Source: Erysipelotrichaceae bacterium (GTDB lineage Bacteria > Bacillota_I > Bacilli_A > Acholeplasmatales > Anaeroplasmataceae). Taken from it: a DNA stretch of 57,708 nt. Numbering within the stretch: the stretch's first letter is position 1; every line of letters begins with the position of its first letter. The notes beneath the pieces are model-generated. The model did no database searches. It saw nothing but the letters and a program-made list of their open reading frames with translations, and was not told where the DNA came from. The stretch covers positions 1 through 57,708 of the forward strand of contig SVAZ01000010.1 of the NCBI GenBank assembly GCA_015059145.1, in the 5' to 3' direction. Positions 9,487 to 17,843 of this stretch are shown piece by piece. Made by a program: the position numbers and the translations under genes.

Positions 9487-10908
9487 ATGGCATTTGATAG
9501 CTTGAGCTCTCGCTTACAGATGGGTTTAAGAAGATTAACTGGTAAGGGAAAGCTAAATGAAAATGATATAGATGAAATGCTTCGAGAGGTTCGATTATCA
9601 TTACTTGAGGCCGATGTTAACTATAAGGTTGTTAAAAAGTTTTTAGCTAACATCAAGGAAGAGGCCTTAGGTGAAAAAATTCTTAAGGGATTAAATCCAG
9701 GACAACAGGTAGTTAAGATTGTTCGAGAGGAGCTTAAGAAAACCTTAGGTGATGAAGCAGTAGAATTGAATTTTAAATCTTCAGGTATGACTGTTGTTAT
9801 GGCTGTAGGTTTACAGGGTGCTGGTAAGACAACTGCTGTAGGTAAGATGGCTTTATATTATAGAAAGAAGCTAAAGAAAAAACCAATGCTTATTGCAGCC
9901 GATATTTATCGTCCTGCCGCAGTAGACCAATTAGTTACATTAGGTAAGTCTATTGATGTACCTGTTTTTGAAATGGGAACTAAGACAACTGCAGAAAAGA
10001 TTGTTACAGAGGGCTTAAAGGCGGCTAAAGAGGCTGGCTGTAATTTTGTAATTATCGATACAGCTGGTCGTCTACAAATTAATGAGGAGCTTATGAAGGA
10101 GCTACAAAATGTTAAGGATATCGCTAAGCCAGATGAAATTTTATTAACTGTTGATGCGATGGCTGGACAGGATGCTGTAAATGTTGCGTTATCATTCCAT
10201 AAGGATTTAGATATTACAGGTATTATCTTAACTAAGCTAGATGGTGATACTCGTGGTGGTGCTGCATTATCTATTAAGGAAATGACTGGAATTCCTATTA
10301 AGCTAATGTCTACAGGTGAAAAGCTAGATTCATTAGAGATATTCTATCCTGATAGACTTGCAGACCGTATCTTAGGTATGGGTGATGTGTTATCATTAAT
10401 TGATACTGTTACAGAAAACATAGATGAGGAAGAAATGAAATCAATGGCTGAAAAGATGATGTCATCCTCATTTAACTATAATGATATGCTTAAGCAATTT
10501 AAGATGATTAAGAGAATGGGATCTTTATCTAAAATTTTAGGCTTCCTTCCTGGTATGGGTCAAATGAAGCAGGTAATGAATCAGGTTGATGATAAGGCAT
10601 TTGATAAGGTATCTGCCATTATTTATTCAATGACTGAAAAGGAAAGAAAGAATCCTGATTTAATCGAGAAGGATTTTAAACGTAGAGAAAGAATTGCTAA
10701 AGGATCAGGTAGAAGCATTCAAGAGGTTAACAAGCTACGTCAATCTCTTCAGCAAATGAAGTCTACCATGAAGCAAATGAAGAATATGGATGAGGGTAGC
10801 ATGAGAAGAATGCAGTCTCAGGTTAAAAATGGAAACTATTCAGGCTTTGCCGCACCTCAAAAGGTTAATAAGGGTAAGGGCAAAGGAAAGGGTAGCTTTA
10901 GATATTAA
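9487..10908 (+). CDS. ffh: signal recognition particle protein Ffh (SRP54)
   Basis: Binds signal sequences on nascent chains and the SRP RNA. N and G domains: G1 GLQGAGKTT, ADIYRPAAVDQL, DTAGRLQ, TKLDGDTRGG. The methionine-rich M domain starts near residue 325, with the RNA-binding GSGRSIQEVNKL motif around 400. The C terminus ends in a GKGKGKG tail. Length 473 is slightly above the usual 445-450. No canonical SRP RNA gene is visible in this window. Confidence 0.97.
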   Translation: MAFDSLSSRLQMGLRRLTGKGKLNENDIDEMLREVRLSLLEADVNYKVVKKFLANIKEEALGEKILKGLNPGQQVVKIVREELKKTLGDEAVELNFKSSGMTVVMAVGLQGAGKTTAVGKMALYYRKKLKKKPMLIAADIYRPAAVDQLVTLGKSIDVPVFEMGTKTTAEKIVTEGLKAAKEAGCNFVIIDTAGRLQINEELMKELQNVKDIAKPDEILLTVDAMAGQDAVNVALSFHKDLDITGIILTKLDGDTRGGAALSIKEMTGIPIKLMSTGEKLDSLEIFYPDRLADRILGMGDVLSLIDTVTENIDEEEMKSMAEKMMSSSFNYNDMLKQFKMIKRMGSLSKILGFLPGMGQMKQVMNQVDDKAFDKVSAIIYSMTEKERKNPDLIEKDFKRRERIAKGSGRSIQEVNKLRQSLQQMKSTMKQMKNMDEGSMRRMQSQVKNGNYSGFAAPQKVNKGKGKGKGSFRY

Positions 10909-10915
10909 AAAAATT

Positions 10916-10940
10916 AATCCATGCTGGTCATGGATTATTT
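10916..10940 (+). terminator. hairpin after ffh
   Basis: AATCCATG (10916-10923) and CATGGATT (10929-10936) form a perfect 8-bp stem with loop CTGGT. The T tract is weak (ATTTTC), so readthrough into trhP1 is possible. Confidence 0.6.
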
Positions 10941-10955
10941 TCATAAGAGGTGTTT

Positions 10956-11810
10956 ATGAGAATTACTACATCAGTATATAATTTAAAACAACTTAATAAA
11001 TTTATTGAATATATTGATGCAGCTATTCTTAATAATAAGGATACCTCATTAATATATGAGGATTTGGATTTAGATAAGGCAATACTATTATGTAAAAATA
11101 ATAATGTTTTACCTATAATCGCAATTAATAAAATGCTATATCCAAATGATTTAAAATTTATAGAAGGCTTTATGAGTAAGTACAAGGATAACTTATTCTT
11201 AGCTACTGATATTGCTGTATATATGATTGCTAAAAAAATTGGTATAGTAGATAGAGTTATTTTTGATCCTCAAACAATGATAACTAATCATTTAGATTTA
11301 AATGAGTATAATGATTTGGGATTTGATGCGGTTGCTATGTCCTTAGAAATTCCATTAAGTGATGTTAATGCTTCTATTGAAGAAAATAAGAATAATTTAT
11401 TTTACCAAATTTTTGGTCATAGATTAATGTTTTATTCGAAGCGTAAGCTAATATCATTATATGAAGAAAAGGCTAATATAAAGGCAAGTAGAAGTAATTT
11501 ATATTTGAAGGAGTCAACTAGATCTGATTATATTCCAATAATTGAAAATTTAAATGGTACTATGATGTATAGACATTATTTGATATCTCTTCTAGATAAT
11601 TATGAAATTATTAAAAAATTTAAATATGGGTATTTAGAGCCTTTATATTTATCTGATGATATATTTATTAAGGTTTTAGAAATTTATAAGCAATTAAATG
11701 ATTCTCTCATATCTATTGTTGCTGCAAAAATAGAAATAAATAAATTAGGGTTAAATATCCAAGATGGATTTACATATCAGGATAGTGTTTACCAAAAGGA
11801 GTTGTTCTAA
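10956..11810 (+). CDS. trhP1: peptidase-U32-family tRNA hydroxylation protein TrhP1-like (YrrN)
   Basis: In Bacillus subtilis YrrN and YrrO (TrhP1/TrhP2) are both needed to make 5-hydroxyuridine at the tRNA wobble position. This 284-residue protein is a divergent, shorter U32 member with a TIM-barrel-like N-terminal half (IDAAILNNKDTSLIYEDLDL) and no clear metal-site cysteines. It directly precedes trhP2, sharing one base of stop and start (TAATG), and greA lies a little downstream, which is the Bacillus order. The ATG at 10956 follows AGAGG by 5 bp; a GTG at 10950 overlaps that site and is less likely. Confidence 0.8.
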   Translation: MRITTSVYNLKQLNKFIEYIDAAILNNKDTSLIYEDLDLDKAILLCKNNNVLPIIAINKMLYPNDLKFIEGFMSKYKDNLFLATDIAVYMIAKKIGIVDRVIFDPQTMITNHLDLNEYNDLGFDAVAMSLEIPLSDVNASIEENKNNLFYQIFGHRLMFYSKRKLISLYEEKANIKASRSNLYLKESTRSDYIPIIENLNGTMMYRHYLISLLDNYEIIKKFKYGYLEPLYLSDDIFIKVLEIYKQLNDSLISIVAAKIEINKLGLNIQDGFTYQDSVYQKELF

Positions 11811-12997
11811 TGGCTAAATATGAATTATTAGCTCCTGCAGGAGACCTAGAAAAGCTAAAGGTTGCTATATTATATGGTGCAGATGCTGTATTTATTGGTG
11901 GTCAAAAATTCTCATTAAGATCTAGAGCGTCTAATTTCACACTTTCAGATATTAAGGAGGCTTGTGATTTTGCTCACAAGCATAATGCTAAAATACATGT
12001 TACATGTAATATAGTAATGCATAATATAGATACAGATGGATTGATTGAATATTTAAAGGAATTAGAAGCATGTGGTGTAGATGCTATTATTGCTTCATCA
12101 TTATATATTTTAAAAATGGTGTTAAAGCATACTAAAATGGAGGCACATGTTTCAACTCAGCAATCAACCTCAAATGAAGAGGCTGTTGCCTTCTATGAGA
12201 GTCAAGGAATGCAAAGAGTAGTATTAGCTAGAGAATTAACTCTAGATGAAATAGAGCATGTTAAAAAAGCCTCTAATGTAGAATTAGAAGCATTTATTCA
12301 TGGTGGTATGTGTGTTTCTATTTCAGGTAGATGCATGCTATCAAATAACATGACTAATAGAGATGCTAATCGTGGTGGCTGTGCTCATAGCTGTAGATGG
12401 TGCTATGATTTAATTGATGATAATAAGGTATTAAATCCTGAGGGTGATTATTTTGCGATGAGTAGTAAGGATTTATGCGCTATAAGAGCTATTCCTAAAT
12501 TAATGGATTTAGGTATAAATTCATTTAAGATAGAAGGAAGAATGAAATCACTGCATTATATCGCAACAGTAGTAAATTCCTATAGAAGAATTATAGATGA
12601 ATATAATTCTACTAAGCAAGTTAAGGATTTTAGTATTTATGAGGATGCAATCGCAAAGGCGGAAAATAGATTAACCTCTACTGGCTTTTTGTTTGGACAA
12701 ACAACTGTTGATGAGCAATTATATGATTTAAATCTTACATGTCCAACAAAGGAATTTGTTGGTATTGTTAGAGATTATGATGATATTAATAAAATTGCAA
12801 TAGTAGAACAAAGAAATTATTTCTTACCAAATTCAACTATTGAGGTTTTTACACCTACTAAGACATTTAATATTAATATAAAAGAAATTTACGATATAGA
12901 GGATAACGAGCTAGATGCTGCTCGTCATCCTAAGCAAATGATTAAATTCAAATGTGAAGAAAAGCTAAATCCATTTGATTTGCTTAGACTCAATTAG
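11810..12997 (+). CDS. trhP2: peptidase-U32-family tRNA hydroxylation protein TrhP2 (YrrO)
   Basis: Despite the U32 peptidase name, members of this subgroup act in prephenate-dependent 5-hydroxyuridine formation in tRNA. The family opening ELLAPAGDLEKLKVAILYGADAV is seen, as is the U32 core FIHGGMCVSISGRCMLSNN followed by RGGCAHSCRWCY, whose cysteines probably hold an iron-sulfur cluster. The FKIEGRMKSLHYIATVV block is also typical. Length 395 fits. The last 33 bp overlap a short gene on the other strand. Confidence 0.92.
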   Translation: MAKYELLAPAGDLEKLKVAILYGADAVFIGGQKFSLRSRASNFTLSDIKEACDFAHKHNAKIHVTCNIVMHNIDTDGLIEYLKELEACGVDAIIASSLYILKMVLKHTKMEAHVSTQQSTSNEEAVAFYESQGMQRVVLARELTLDEIEHVKKASNVELEAFIHGGMCVSISGRCMLSNNMTNRDANRGGCAHSCRWCYDLIDDNKVLNPEGDYFAMSSKDLCAIRAIPKLMDLGINSFKIEGRMKSLHYIATVVNSYRRIIDEYNSTKQVKDFSIYEDAIAKAENRLTSTGFLFGQTTVDEQLYDLNLTCPTKEFVGIVRDYDDINKIAIVEQRNYFLPNSTIEVFTPTKTFNINIKEIYDIEDNELDAARHPKQMIKFKCEEKLNPFDLLRLN

Positions 12998-13279
12998 CTT
13001 TCTTATGTGATGATATGCATTTGATAATTTTGAATAATCTAAATCTTCTATAAAGTTATATATATCACATATATCTAAATTACAGGTTAATAATGAATAT
13101 TCATTTTCCTCATCTAAATTTTTAGATATATTGAAATTTAGATAATTATTAATTTTAAAATAAAGCTTACCAGTATTTTTATTTTGGTAAGCCTTATATA
13201 TTAGCTCGCGTTCAAAATTCTTTTTAGAACCATAGGCATTATTTATTGAATTAATAAACGAGTTATATTTTGATAACAT
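12965..13279 (-). CDS. hypothetical small protein, overlaps the trhP2 3' end
   Basis: No family recognised. The product is 104 aa, asparagine/lysine/tyrosine-rich, without membrane segment or signal peptide. It fills the gap between trhP2 and the metallopeptidase gene on the opposite strand. On its own strand AAAGGAAC lies 8-10 bp before the ATG, which supports expression. It converges on trhP2 with a 33-bp tail overlap and diverges from the metallopeptidase gene. Confidence 0.6.
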   Translation of the reverse strand: MLSKYNSFINSINNAYGSKKNFERELIYKAYQNKNTGKLYFKINNYLNFNISKNLDEENEYSLLTCNLDICDIYNFIEDLDYSKLSNAYHHIRKLIESKQIKWI

Positions 13280-13308
13280 ATAAATTGTTCCTTTCTGAGG
13301 TGATTATA

Positions 13309-13983
13309 TTGAGAAGCATTAGAGTTAATGACTTTGATTTCCTATTTGATGTAAAAATCAAAAGAGCAAATAAGAATATATATATGAGAATCAAAAATCA
13401 GGTTCTTTATTTTACATCACCTGTAATGCTTAAGGATGATTTCATAAAGAAAATGATTTTAAAAAATTATGATGAAATATATAAGAAATTAACTATGCCT
13501 CCTTTATCATATAATACAATTCATTTTTTAGGTGCCGAATATAATATTAAACTAGTAAAATCTAACACAAATACTATAGTATATGATCAAGAAAACTTTT
13601 ATATTCATACTACTAGTGAGGATAGTAAGCATATAGAATCCTTGATGCATTTATTTTATGCTAAGGAGCTAAAAAAAATTGTAGAAAGTAATATTGATGA
13701 AATAAAAGAAAAATTTAATATTAAATTTAATATTACATTTCAATATAAAAATGTTCATAGCTACTATGGTGAATGCTTTCATAAGAAAAGGCATATTATT
13801 TTAGCTACAAGGCTATGTAAATATAAACTAGAATATATTTTGAATATCATATATCATGAAATGGCTCATTTCTATCATCAAAATCATAGTAAGGCTTTTT
13901 ATGAGTTGCTAGAAGCAGTACATCCAGGCTATAGAGCATCTCAAAGAGCTCTTAAGAGAACTAGATATAACGATGGTTATTAA
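13309..13983 (+). CDS. YgjP/DUF45-type zinc metallopeptidase
   Basis: The C-terminal half carries the SprT/YgjP zinc site HEMAHFYHQNHSKAFYELL (HExxH plus a downstream histidine) and then VHPGYRASQRALKR, as in YgjP proteins. The substrate is unknown; YgjP-like proteins are often called metal-dependent hydrolases. A TTG start at 13309 is chosen because GAGGTGA (13297-13303) sits at correct distance; the frame is open upstream to an ATG at 13270 without a ribosome site. The product is 224 aa. Confidence 0.85.
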   Translation: MRSIRVNDFDFLFDVKIKRANKNIYMRIKNQVLYFTSPVMLKDDFIKKMILKNYDEIYKKLTMPPLSYNTIHFLGAEYNIKLVKSNTNTIVYDQENFYIHTTSEDSKHIESLMHLFYAKELKKIVESNIDEIKEKFNIKFNITFQYKNVHSYYGECFHKKRHIILATRLCKYKLEYILNIIYHEMAHFYHQNHSKAFYELLEAVHPGYRASQRALKRTRYNDGY

Positions 13984-14005
13984 TGAAAAAAATATTTAGT
14001 ATAGG

Positions 14006-14034
14006 TTGCAATTTAAATTAATTTTCAGTATAAT
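14006..14034 (+). promoter_or_regulatory. greA promoter
   Basis: TTGCAA (14006-14011), 17 bp, TATAAT (14029-14034); AGGAGGG follows at 14051 before the ATG. Confidence 0.75.
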
Positions 14035-14064
14035 ATACAAGTAAGAAATCAGGAGGGATTTATC

Positions 14065-14514
14065 ATGATTAACAAAGATGAAATTTATGAATTAACTAAA
14101 GAGGGTGAACAAAATCTTAAGGATGAATTAGATAGACTTAAGACTGTTGACCGTGTTCAAATAAGAGAAGCAATTAAGGATGCACGTGAGCAAGGAGACC
14201 TTTCTGAAAATGCAGATTATGCTTCAGCAAGAGAGCAACAAGCTAATATTGAAGCACGTATTTTAGAAATTGAAAACATTTTAAAGCATGCAAAGATTTT
14301 AGATGTTACACGTGTAACTGTTAAATATCTTGATACTAAGAAGGAATATACATATGAAATCGTTGGTACAATTGAGGCTGACCCATTTGCTGGCAAGATT
14401 TCAAATGACTCTCCACTTGGTAAGGCTGTATTATCACACAAGGTTGGAGATACATTCTTTATTACAACTGAAAGTGGTAAGGAATTAAGATTAGAGCTTA
14501 AGGCTAAAAGCTAA
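14065..14514 (+). CDS. greA: transcription elongation factor GreA
   Basis: Rescues backtracked RNA polymerase by stimulating cleavage of the transcript 3' end. The N-terminal coiled coil ends in the acidic tip EQGDLSENADY, whose D and E residues enter the polymerase secondary channel; the FKBP-like C-terminal domain shows DPFAGKISNDSPLGKAVLSHKVGD. Length 149 is slightly below the usual 157. Own promoter, and a terminator shared with the convergent sigK-like gene. Confidence 0.96.
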   Translation: MINKDEIYELTKEGEQNLKDELDRLKTVDRVQIREAIKDAREQGDLSENADYASAREQQANIEARILEIENILKHAKILDVTRVTVKYLDTKKEYTYEIVGTIEADPFAGKISNDSPLGKAVLSHKVGDTFFITTESGKELRLELKAKS

Positions 14515-14518
14515 TTAT

Positions 14519-14556
14519 AAAGCTGCTCTGCGAATAATTGCAGAACAGCTTTTTTA
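14519..14556. terminator. bidirectional terminator between greA and the sigK-like gene
   Basis: AAAGCTGCTCTGC (14519-14531) pairs with GCAGAACAGCTTT (14540-14552) with one mismatch, followed by T6-A-T. The minus-strand gene ends inside the T tract at 14554, so the hairpin serves greA directly and may also end the opposite transcript. Confidence 0.8.
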
Positions 14557-15219
14557 TTTTTGATCCTTCATTAAAAAATATAGCTTTAGTAAGGCTCTCT
14601 TTTCTATCCTGGAAACATAGCTTCTAGATATTTTCATTTCACTAGCAATTTCCTTTTGAGTTTGTGCCTCACGGTTTAAACCATATCTTCTTGAAATGAT
14701 ATCGTATTCCCTAGATGATAAAGTCTTTAAAGCGTTATGAAGGTTTTCATGTATTTTTTTATTTTCATAGGATTTATATAAATCGACATCCTTATCCTCT
14801 ATGAAATCTAAAAGCTCAAGCTCATTACCATCCTTATCAGTTGAAATGGTTGATTGTAGGTATACGAGATTTTTTTTATTTTTGTTTGCACGCAATGTCA
14901 TTAAAATTTCGTTTTCTATGCATCTTGCTGCATATGTGGCAAGCTTGTTGTTGGCAGATATTTGATAGGTATCGACAGCCTTCATAAGGCCTATAATTCC
15001 AATTGATAAAATATCATCCTTATCCTCCATTGTATTTTCATATTTTTTTGCAATATGTGCAACTAGCCTTAAATTATGCTCGATCAGCTTATTTCTTGCA
15101 TTTTGGTCTTTGTTATTATGGAATAGCTCAAGGTACTCTCTTTCCTCATCATTAGAAAGCTTTCTTGGATAGGATTCACTTTTTATGGCTCCTAAAATAG
15201 GAAGTAAGAAAAATAACAC
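14554..15219 (-). CDS. sigK: sporulation sigma factor, SigK-like, with hydrophobic pro-sequence
   Basis: Sigma-70 family factor closest to late mother-cell sigma-K: NARNKLIEHNLRLVAHIAKK, YENTMEDKDDILSIGIIGLM and LATYAARCIENEILM are near-copies of the SigK core, and QKEIASEMKISRSYVSRIEK is region 4.2. The N terminus MLFFLLPILGAIKSESYPRK is short and hydrophobic, like the membrane-bound pro-sequence that SpoIVFB removes from pro-sigma-K; this is inference. Start is GTG at 15219 with AAAGGAG upstream. The gene is intact (221 aa), not split by a skin element. Paired with spoIVA elsewhere in the window it argues for sporulation. Confidence 0.82.
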   Translation of the reverse strand: MLFFLLPILGAIKSESYPRKLSNDEEREYLELFHNNKDQNARNKLIEHNLRLVAHIAKKYENTMEDKDDILSIGIIGLMKAVDTYQISANNKLATYAARCIENEILMTLRANKNKKNLVYLQSTISTDKDGNELELLDFIEDKDVDLYKSYENKKIHENLHNALKTLSSREYDIISRRYGLNREAQTQKEIASEMKISRSYVSRIEKRALLKLYFLMKDQK

Positions 15220-15233
15220 AAATAAAAAACTCC

Positions 15234-15262
15234 TTTATTTTGTATCGGAATTTATGTATAAT
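15234..15262 (+). promoter_or_regulatory. promoter of the yqeG-yqeH-yqeK-rsfS operon
   Basis: TTTATT (15234-15239), 17 bp, TATAAT (15257-15262), 20 bp before the yqeG start. The -35 box is weak. Confidence 0.5.
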
Positions 15263-15281
15263 ATTAAACGAGGTATTTAAT

Positions 15282-15854
15282 ATGATTAAAAAATTGATTC
15301 CAGATTTTTACTATAAGTCAATATATGAAATTCCTTACAATAAACTATATGAGGATGGAATTCGACTTATTCTAACAGATTTAGATAATACATTAATTTC
15401 ATATAAAGAAACTATGCCAAATGAAAAGCTTTTAGAGTGGAAAAGGTCTTTAATAGATATGGGCTTTGAGATTGTTATTGTTTCAAATTCTAGAAAGGAT
15501 AGAGTAACTAATTTTGCTGATGCCTTAGGTGTTAAATGTGTTAAGTTTTCTACTAAGCCTTTAAAACGAGGAATTAAGAAGGCTATTAAAAAAAGAACTA
15601 GTAGAAAATATAATAGAAACGAAATTATATTATTTGGAGACCAATTAATGACAGATGTTTTTGGCGGAAAAAGATGTAAGCTAAAGGTAGCATTAATTGA
15701 GGCTGTTGATAAAAAAACAGATACTTTCCCTACTAGATTTAATAGAAAATTAGAGAATTTCTTTTTAAAGAAAATTAAAAGAAAATACCCTGATAGATAC
15801 TCTGAGGTATTAAAGAGATATGTGGAGGGCACAGATGATTCTAAGGAAATGTAA
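15282..15854 (+). CDS. yqeG: YqeG, HAD-family phosphatase
   Basis: HAD-superfamily phosphatase of the YqeG/phosphatidylglycerophosphate-phosphatase-like group; substrate in Firmicutes is not settled. Motif I is LTDLDNTLISY (nucleophile D in DLDNT), motif II VSNSR, and motif III/IV ILFGDQLMTDVFGGKR. The ATG at 15282 with GAGGT upstream gives 190 aa. It overlaps yqeH by 20 bp. Confidence 0.9.
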   Translation: MIKKLIPDFYYKSIYEIPYNKLYEDGIRLILTDLDNTLISYKETMPNEKLLEWKRSLIDMGFEIVIVSNSRKDRVTNFADALGVKCVKFSTKPLKRGIKKAIKKRTSRKYNRNEIILFGDQLMTDVFGGKRCKLKVALIEAVDKKTDTFPTRFNRKLENFFLKKIKRKYPDRYSEVLKRYVEGTDDSKEM

Positions 15855-16941
15855 AGGCTGTGGAGCATTATTACAAATTGAGGATGAAAATAAGCCTGGC
15901 TTTATTCCTAAGCTTACAGAGGAATCTGTATACTGTAAGAGATGCTTTAGAATGAAGCACTATAATGAGCTACCTAAGATAGTAGCCTCTAATAAGGATT
16001 ATGAGCTTGTTATTGATGATGTTGTAAAAAGAAATGCATTGATGGTAATGATAGTTGATATCTTTGCTTTTAAGGCAACCTTCAATAAAAAAATGATTGA
16101 TAAGCTTAGAGATAAGAATGTTATATTAGTAGCTAATAAATATGATGTTTTTCCTAAAAGCACTAATGTATCTAGTATTGTCAATTGGCTTTCTCGTGAA
16201 TGTGAGAATATTCATTTTAAGGTTGATGCTATTCATATCGTATCATCTAAAAAGGGATATTATATTGATGATTTAATGAATACAATTGATTTAGCACGTA
16301 AGGAAAGAGATGTTTACTTTGTTGGCTGTGCTAATGTAGGTAAATCTTCCTTAATAAATGCATTATTAAAGAGAAATACTAGTATTAAGGATGATGTTAT
16401 TTCTACATCTAATATTCCTGGTACAACATTAAATGAAATTAGAATTCCATTCTTTGAGGATAATAGAGCTTTTATAGATACTCCAGGCTTAATAAATGAG
16501 GCTGATGTTTTAAATCAGCTTTTACCTACAAGCTATAAAAAAATAATTCCTGATTCAGAGATGACTCCAAAGACATATCAAATTCAATCAAATAATGCAA
16601 TCTTCCTTGGTGGACTTGCATCTATAGAATTTGAATGTGAGGATAGAGTATCAGTTATTGTATATACAGCAAAATCATTATATATCCATAGATGTAAAAC
16701 TGAGAAGGTAAAGCACTTATATGATACTCAGCTAGGTAGTCTTTTGACACCGCCAGCTTTAGAGGAGGCCAAATCATTAAAATATAAATCAAAGGATTTA
16801 ATCTTTGATGGGAAAAAAAAGAAGGATATTTGGTTTTCAGGCTTTGGCTTTGTTTCTATTGTTGGAGCCTGTAAATGTAAGGTTACGTATCTAGATAATA
16901 CAGAGGTGTTTGTTACAAATGGAATCATTGGAGCTTGCTAA
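15835..16941 (+). CDS. yqeH: ribosome biogenesis GTPase YqeH
   Basis: Circularly permuted GTPase needed for 30S subunit assembly. An N-terminal treble-clef zinc finger (CKGCGALLQ and YCKRCFRMKHYNELP) is followed by G4 VANKYD, then G1 GCANVGKSSLIN and G3 DTPGL, then a C-terminal beta domain. The ATG at 15835 has GGAGG 6 bp upstream; the product is 368 aa, the normal size. In Bacillus aroE, yhbY and nadD follow yqeH, but here yqeK comes next. Confidence 0.95.
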   Translation: MILRKCKGCGALLQIEDENKPGFIPKLTEESVYCKRCFRMKHYNELPKIVASNKDYELVIDDVVKRNALMVMIVDIFAFKATFNKKMIDKLRDKNVILVANKYDVFPKSTNVSSIVNWLSRECENIHFKVDAIHIVSSKKGYYIDDLMNTIDLARKERDVYFVGCANVGKSSLINALLKRNTSIKDDVISTSNIPGTTLNEIRIPFFEDNRAFIDTPGLINEADVLNQLLPTSYKKIIPDSEMTPKTYQIQSNNAIFLGGLASIEFECEDRVSVIVYTAKSLYIHRCKTEKVKHLYDTQLGSLLTPPALEEAKSLKYKSKDLIFDGKKKKDIWFSGFGFVSIVGACKCKVTYLDNTEVFVTNGIIGAC

Positions 16942-17491
16942 AAGGCTAGTAACAGAAAAATATAGTAAGGTGAATGAACATAGGCTTTTACATACATTAG
17001 GTGTATGTGATATGGCTAACAAGCTTGCTATTAGGTATAATGTAGATTCTATAAAGGCTATGATTGCTGCATATATGCATGATTATTGTAAATATGATAG
17101 CTTTGATGAAATAGAAAAGCTATTAACAAAAGAGGAAATAGCTGAATGTAGAGAATATAATTTCCTATATCATGCCTATGGCTCTGCCTATATGTATAAA
17201 AAGCTTATAGGTGATGACGAGGATATATTTAATGCAATATATAATCATGTTTTTGGTAGACCTAATATGTCTATATTAGAAGCAATTATTATGATTGCAG
17301 ATTATATAGAAATTAATAGGGAATATGAGGATTGTATTAGATGTAGAGAAATATTATTAAAGGATGGTATTGATGCCGCTATATTATATTCCTTAGAAAA
17401 TACAAATAAGTATATTTTGAGTAAAAATGGTAAACTTCATCCAAGACAGATTGCTGTCTATGAAGAATATAAAATGAAGGTTGGTAAGTAA
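16919..17491 (+). CDS. yqeK: YqeK, HD-domain symmetrical Ap4A hydrolase
   Basis: HD-superfamily enzyme that cuts diadenosine tetraphosphate into two ADP. Metal ligands are seen in EHRLLHTLGVCDMA, MHDYCKYD (HD pair), the YHAYGSA histidine, and the IADYIE aspartate. The product is 190 aa from the ATG at 16919, which overlaps the yqeH end; a TTG at 16910 would add three residues. The HD motif reads H-D as required. Confidence 0.92.
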   Translation: MESLELAKRLVTEKYSKVNEHRLLHTLGVCDMANKLAIRYNVDSIKAMIAAYMHDYCKYDSFDEIEKLLTKEEIAECREYNFLYHAYGSAYMYKKLIGDDEDIFNAIYNHVFGRPNMSILEAIIMIADYIEINREYEDCIRCREILLKDGIDAAILYSLENTNKYILSKNGKLHPRQIAVYEEYKMKVGK

Positions 17492-17824
17492 ATGACTTTA
17501 GAAGAAGTAGTTTTAGAAGCATTAGCTAAGGTTAAGGCTAATGATATATTAGTTTATAATACAAAGGAGCGTTCTCCTTTTTATGATCAAATGATTTTAT
17601 GCTCTGTATCAAGTGAGCGTCAGGCTACTGCAGCTATCTCTTATCTTAAGGAGGGCGCAGCATTAAATGGATATGATATTAGAGGAATTGAAGGTGCTGA
17701 AACTGCATGGGTTTTAGTTGATCTAAATGATGTTATTGTATCTATATTCACTAAAGAAGAGCGCGAGCATTTTGCATTAGAAAAAATATATATGGACGTT
17801 CCAGTAAAAAAGATTGAAGAGTAA
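17492..17824 (+). CDS. rsfS: ribosomal silencing factor RsfS
   Basis: Binds ribosomal protein L14 and blocks subunit joining when nutrients are short. The family motifs SPFYDQMILCSVSSERQATA and GIEGAETAWVLVDLNDVIVSIF are clear. Length 110 is normal. It starts directly after the yqeK stop. Its stop codon lies in the loop of the terminator. Confidence 0.95.
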   Translation: MTLEEVVLEALAKVKANDILVYNTKERSPFYDQMILCSVSSERQATAAISYLKEGAALNGYDIRGIEGAETAWVLVDLNDVIVSIFTKEEREHFALEKIYMDVPVKKIEE

Positions 17825-17843
17825 TATCTTCAATCTTTTTTTC
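17804..17843. terminator. bidirectional terminator after rsfS
   Basis: AAGATTGAAGA (17810-17820) and TCTTCAATCTT (17827-17837) form a perfect 11-bp stem with T tracts on both strands. It ends the yqeG-rsfS operon and the minus-strand gene that stops at 17844. Confidence 0.9.

Noticed and set aside
15335-15868. 177-codon open frame on the minus strand
   Set aside because: It lies wholly antisense to yqeG, whose HAD motifs are clear, and has no ribosome site.
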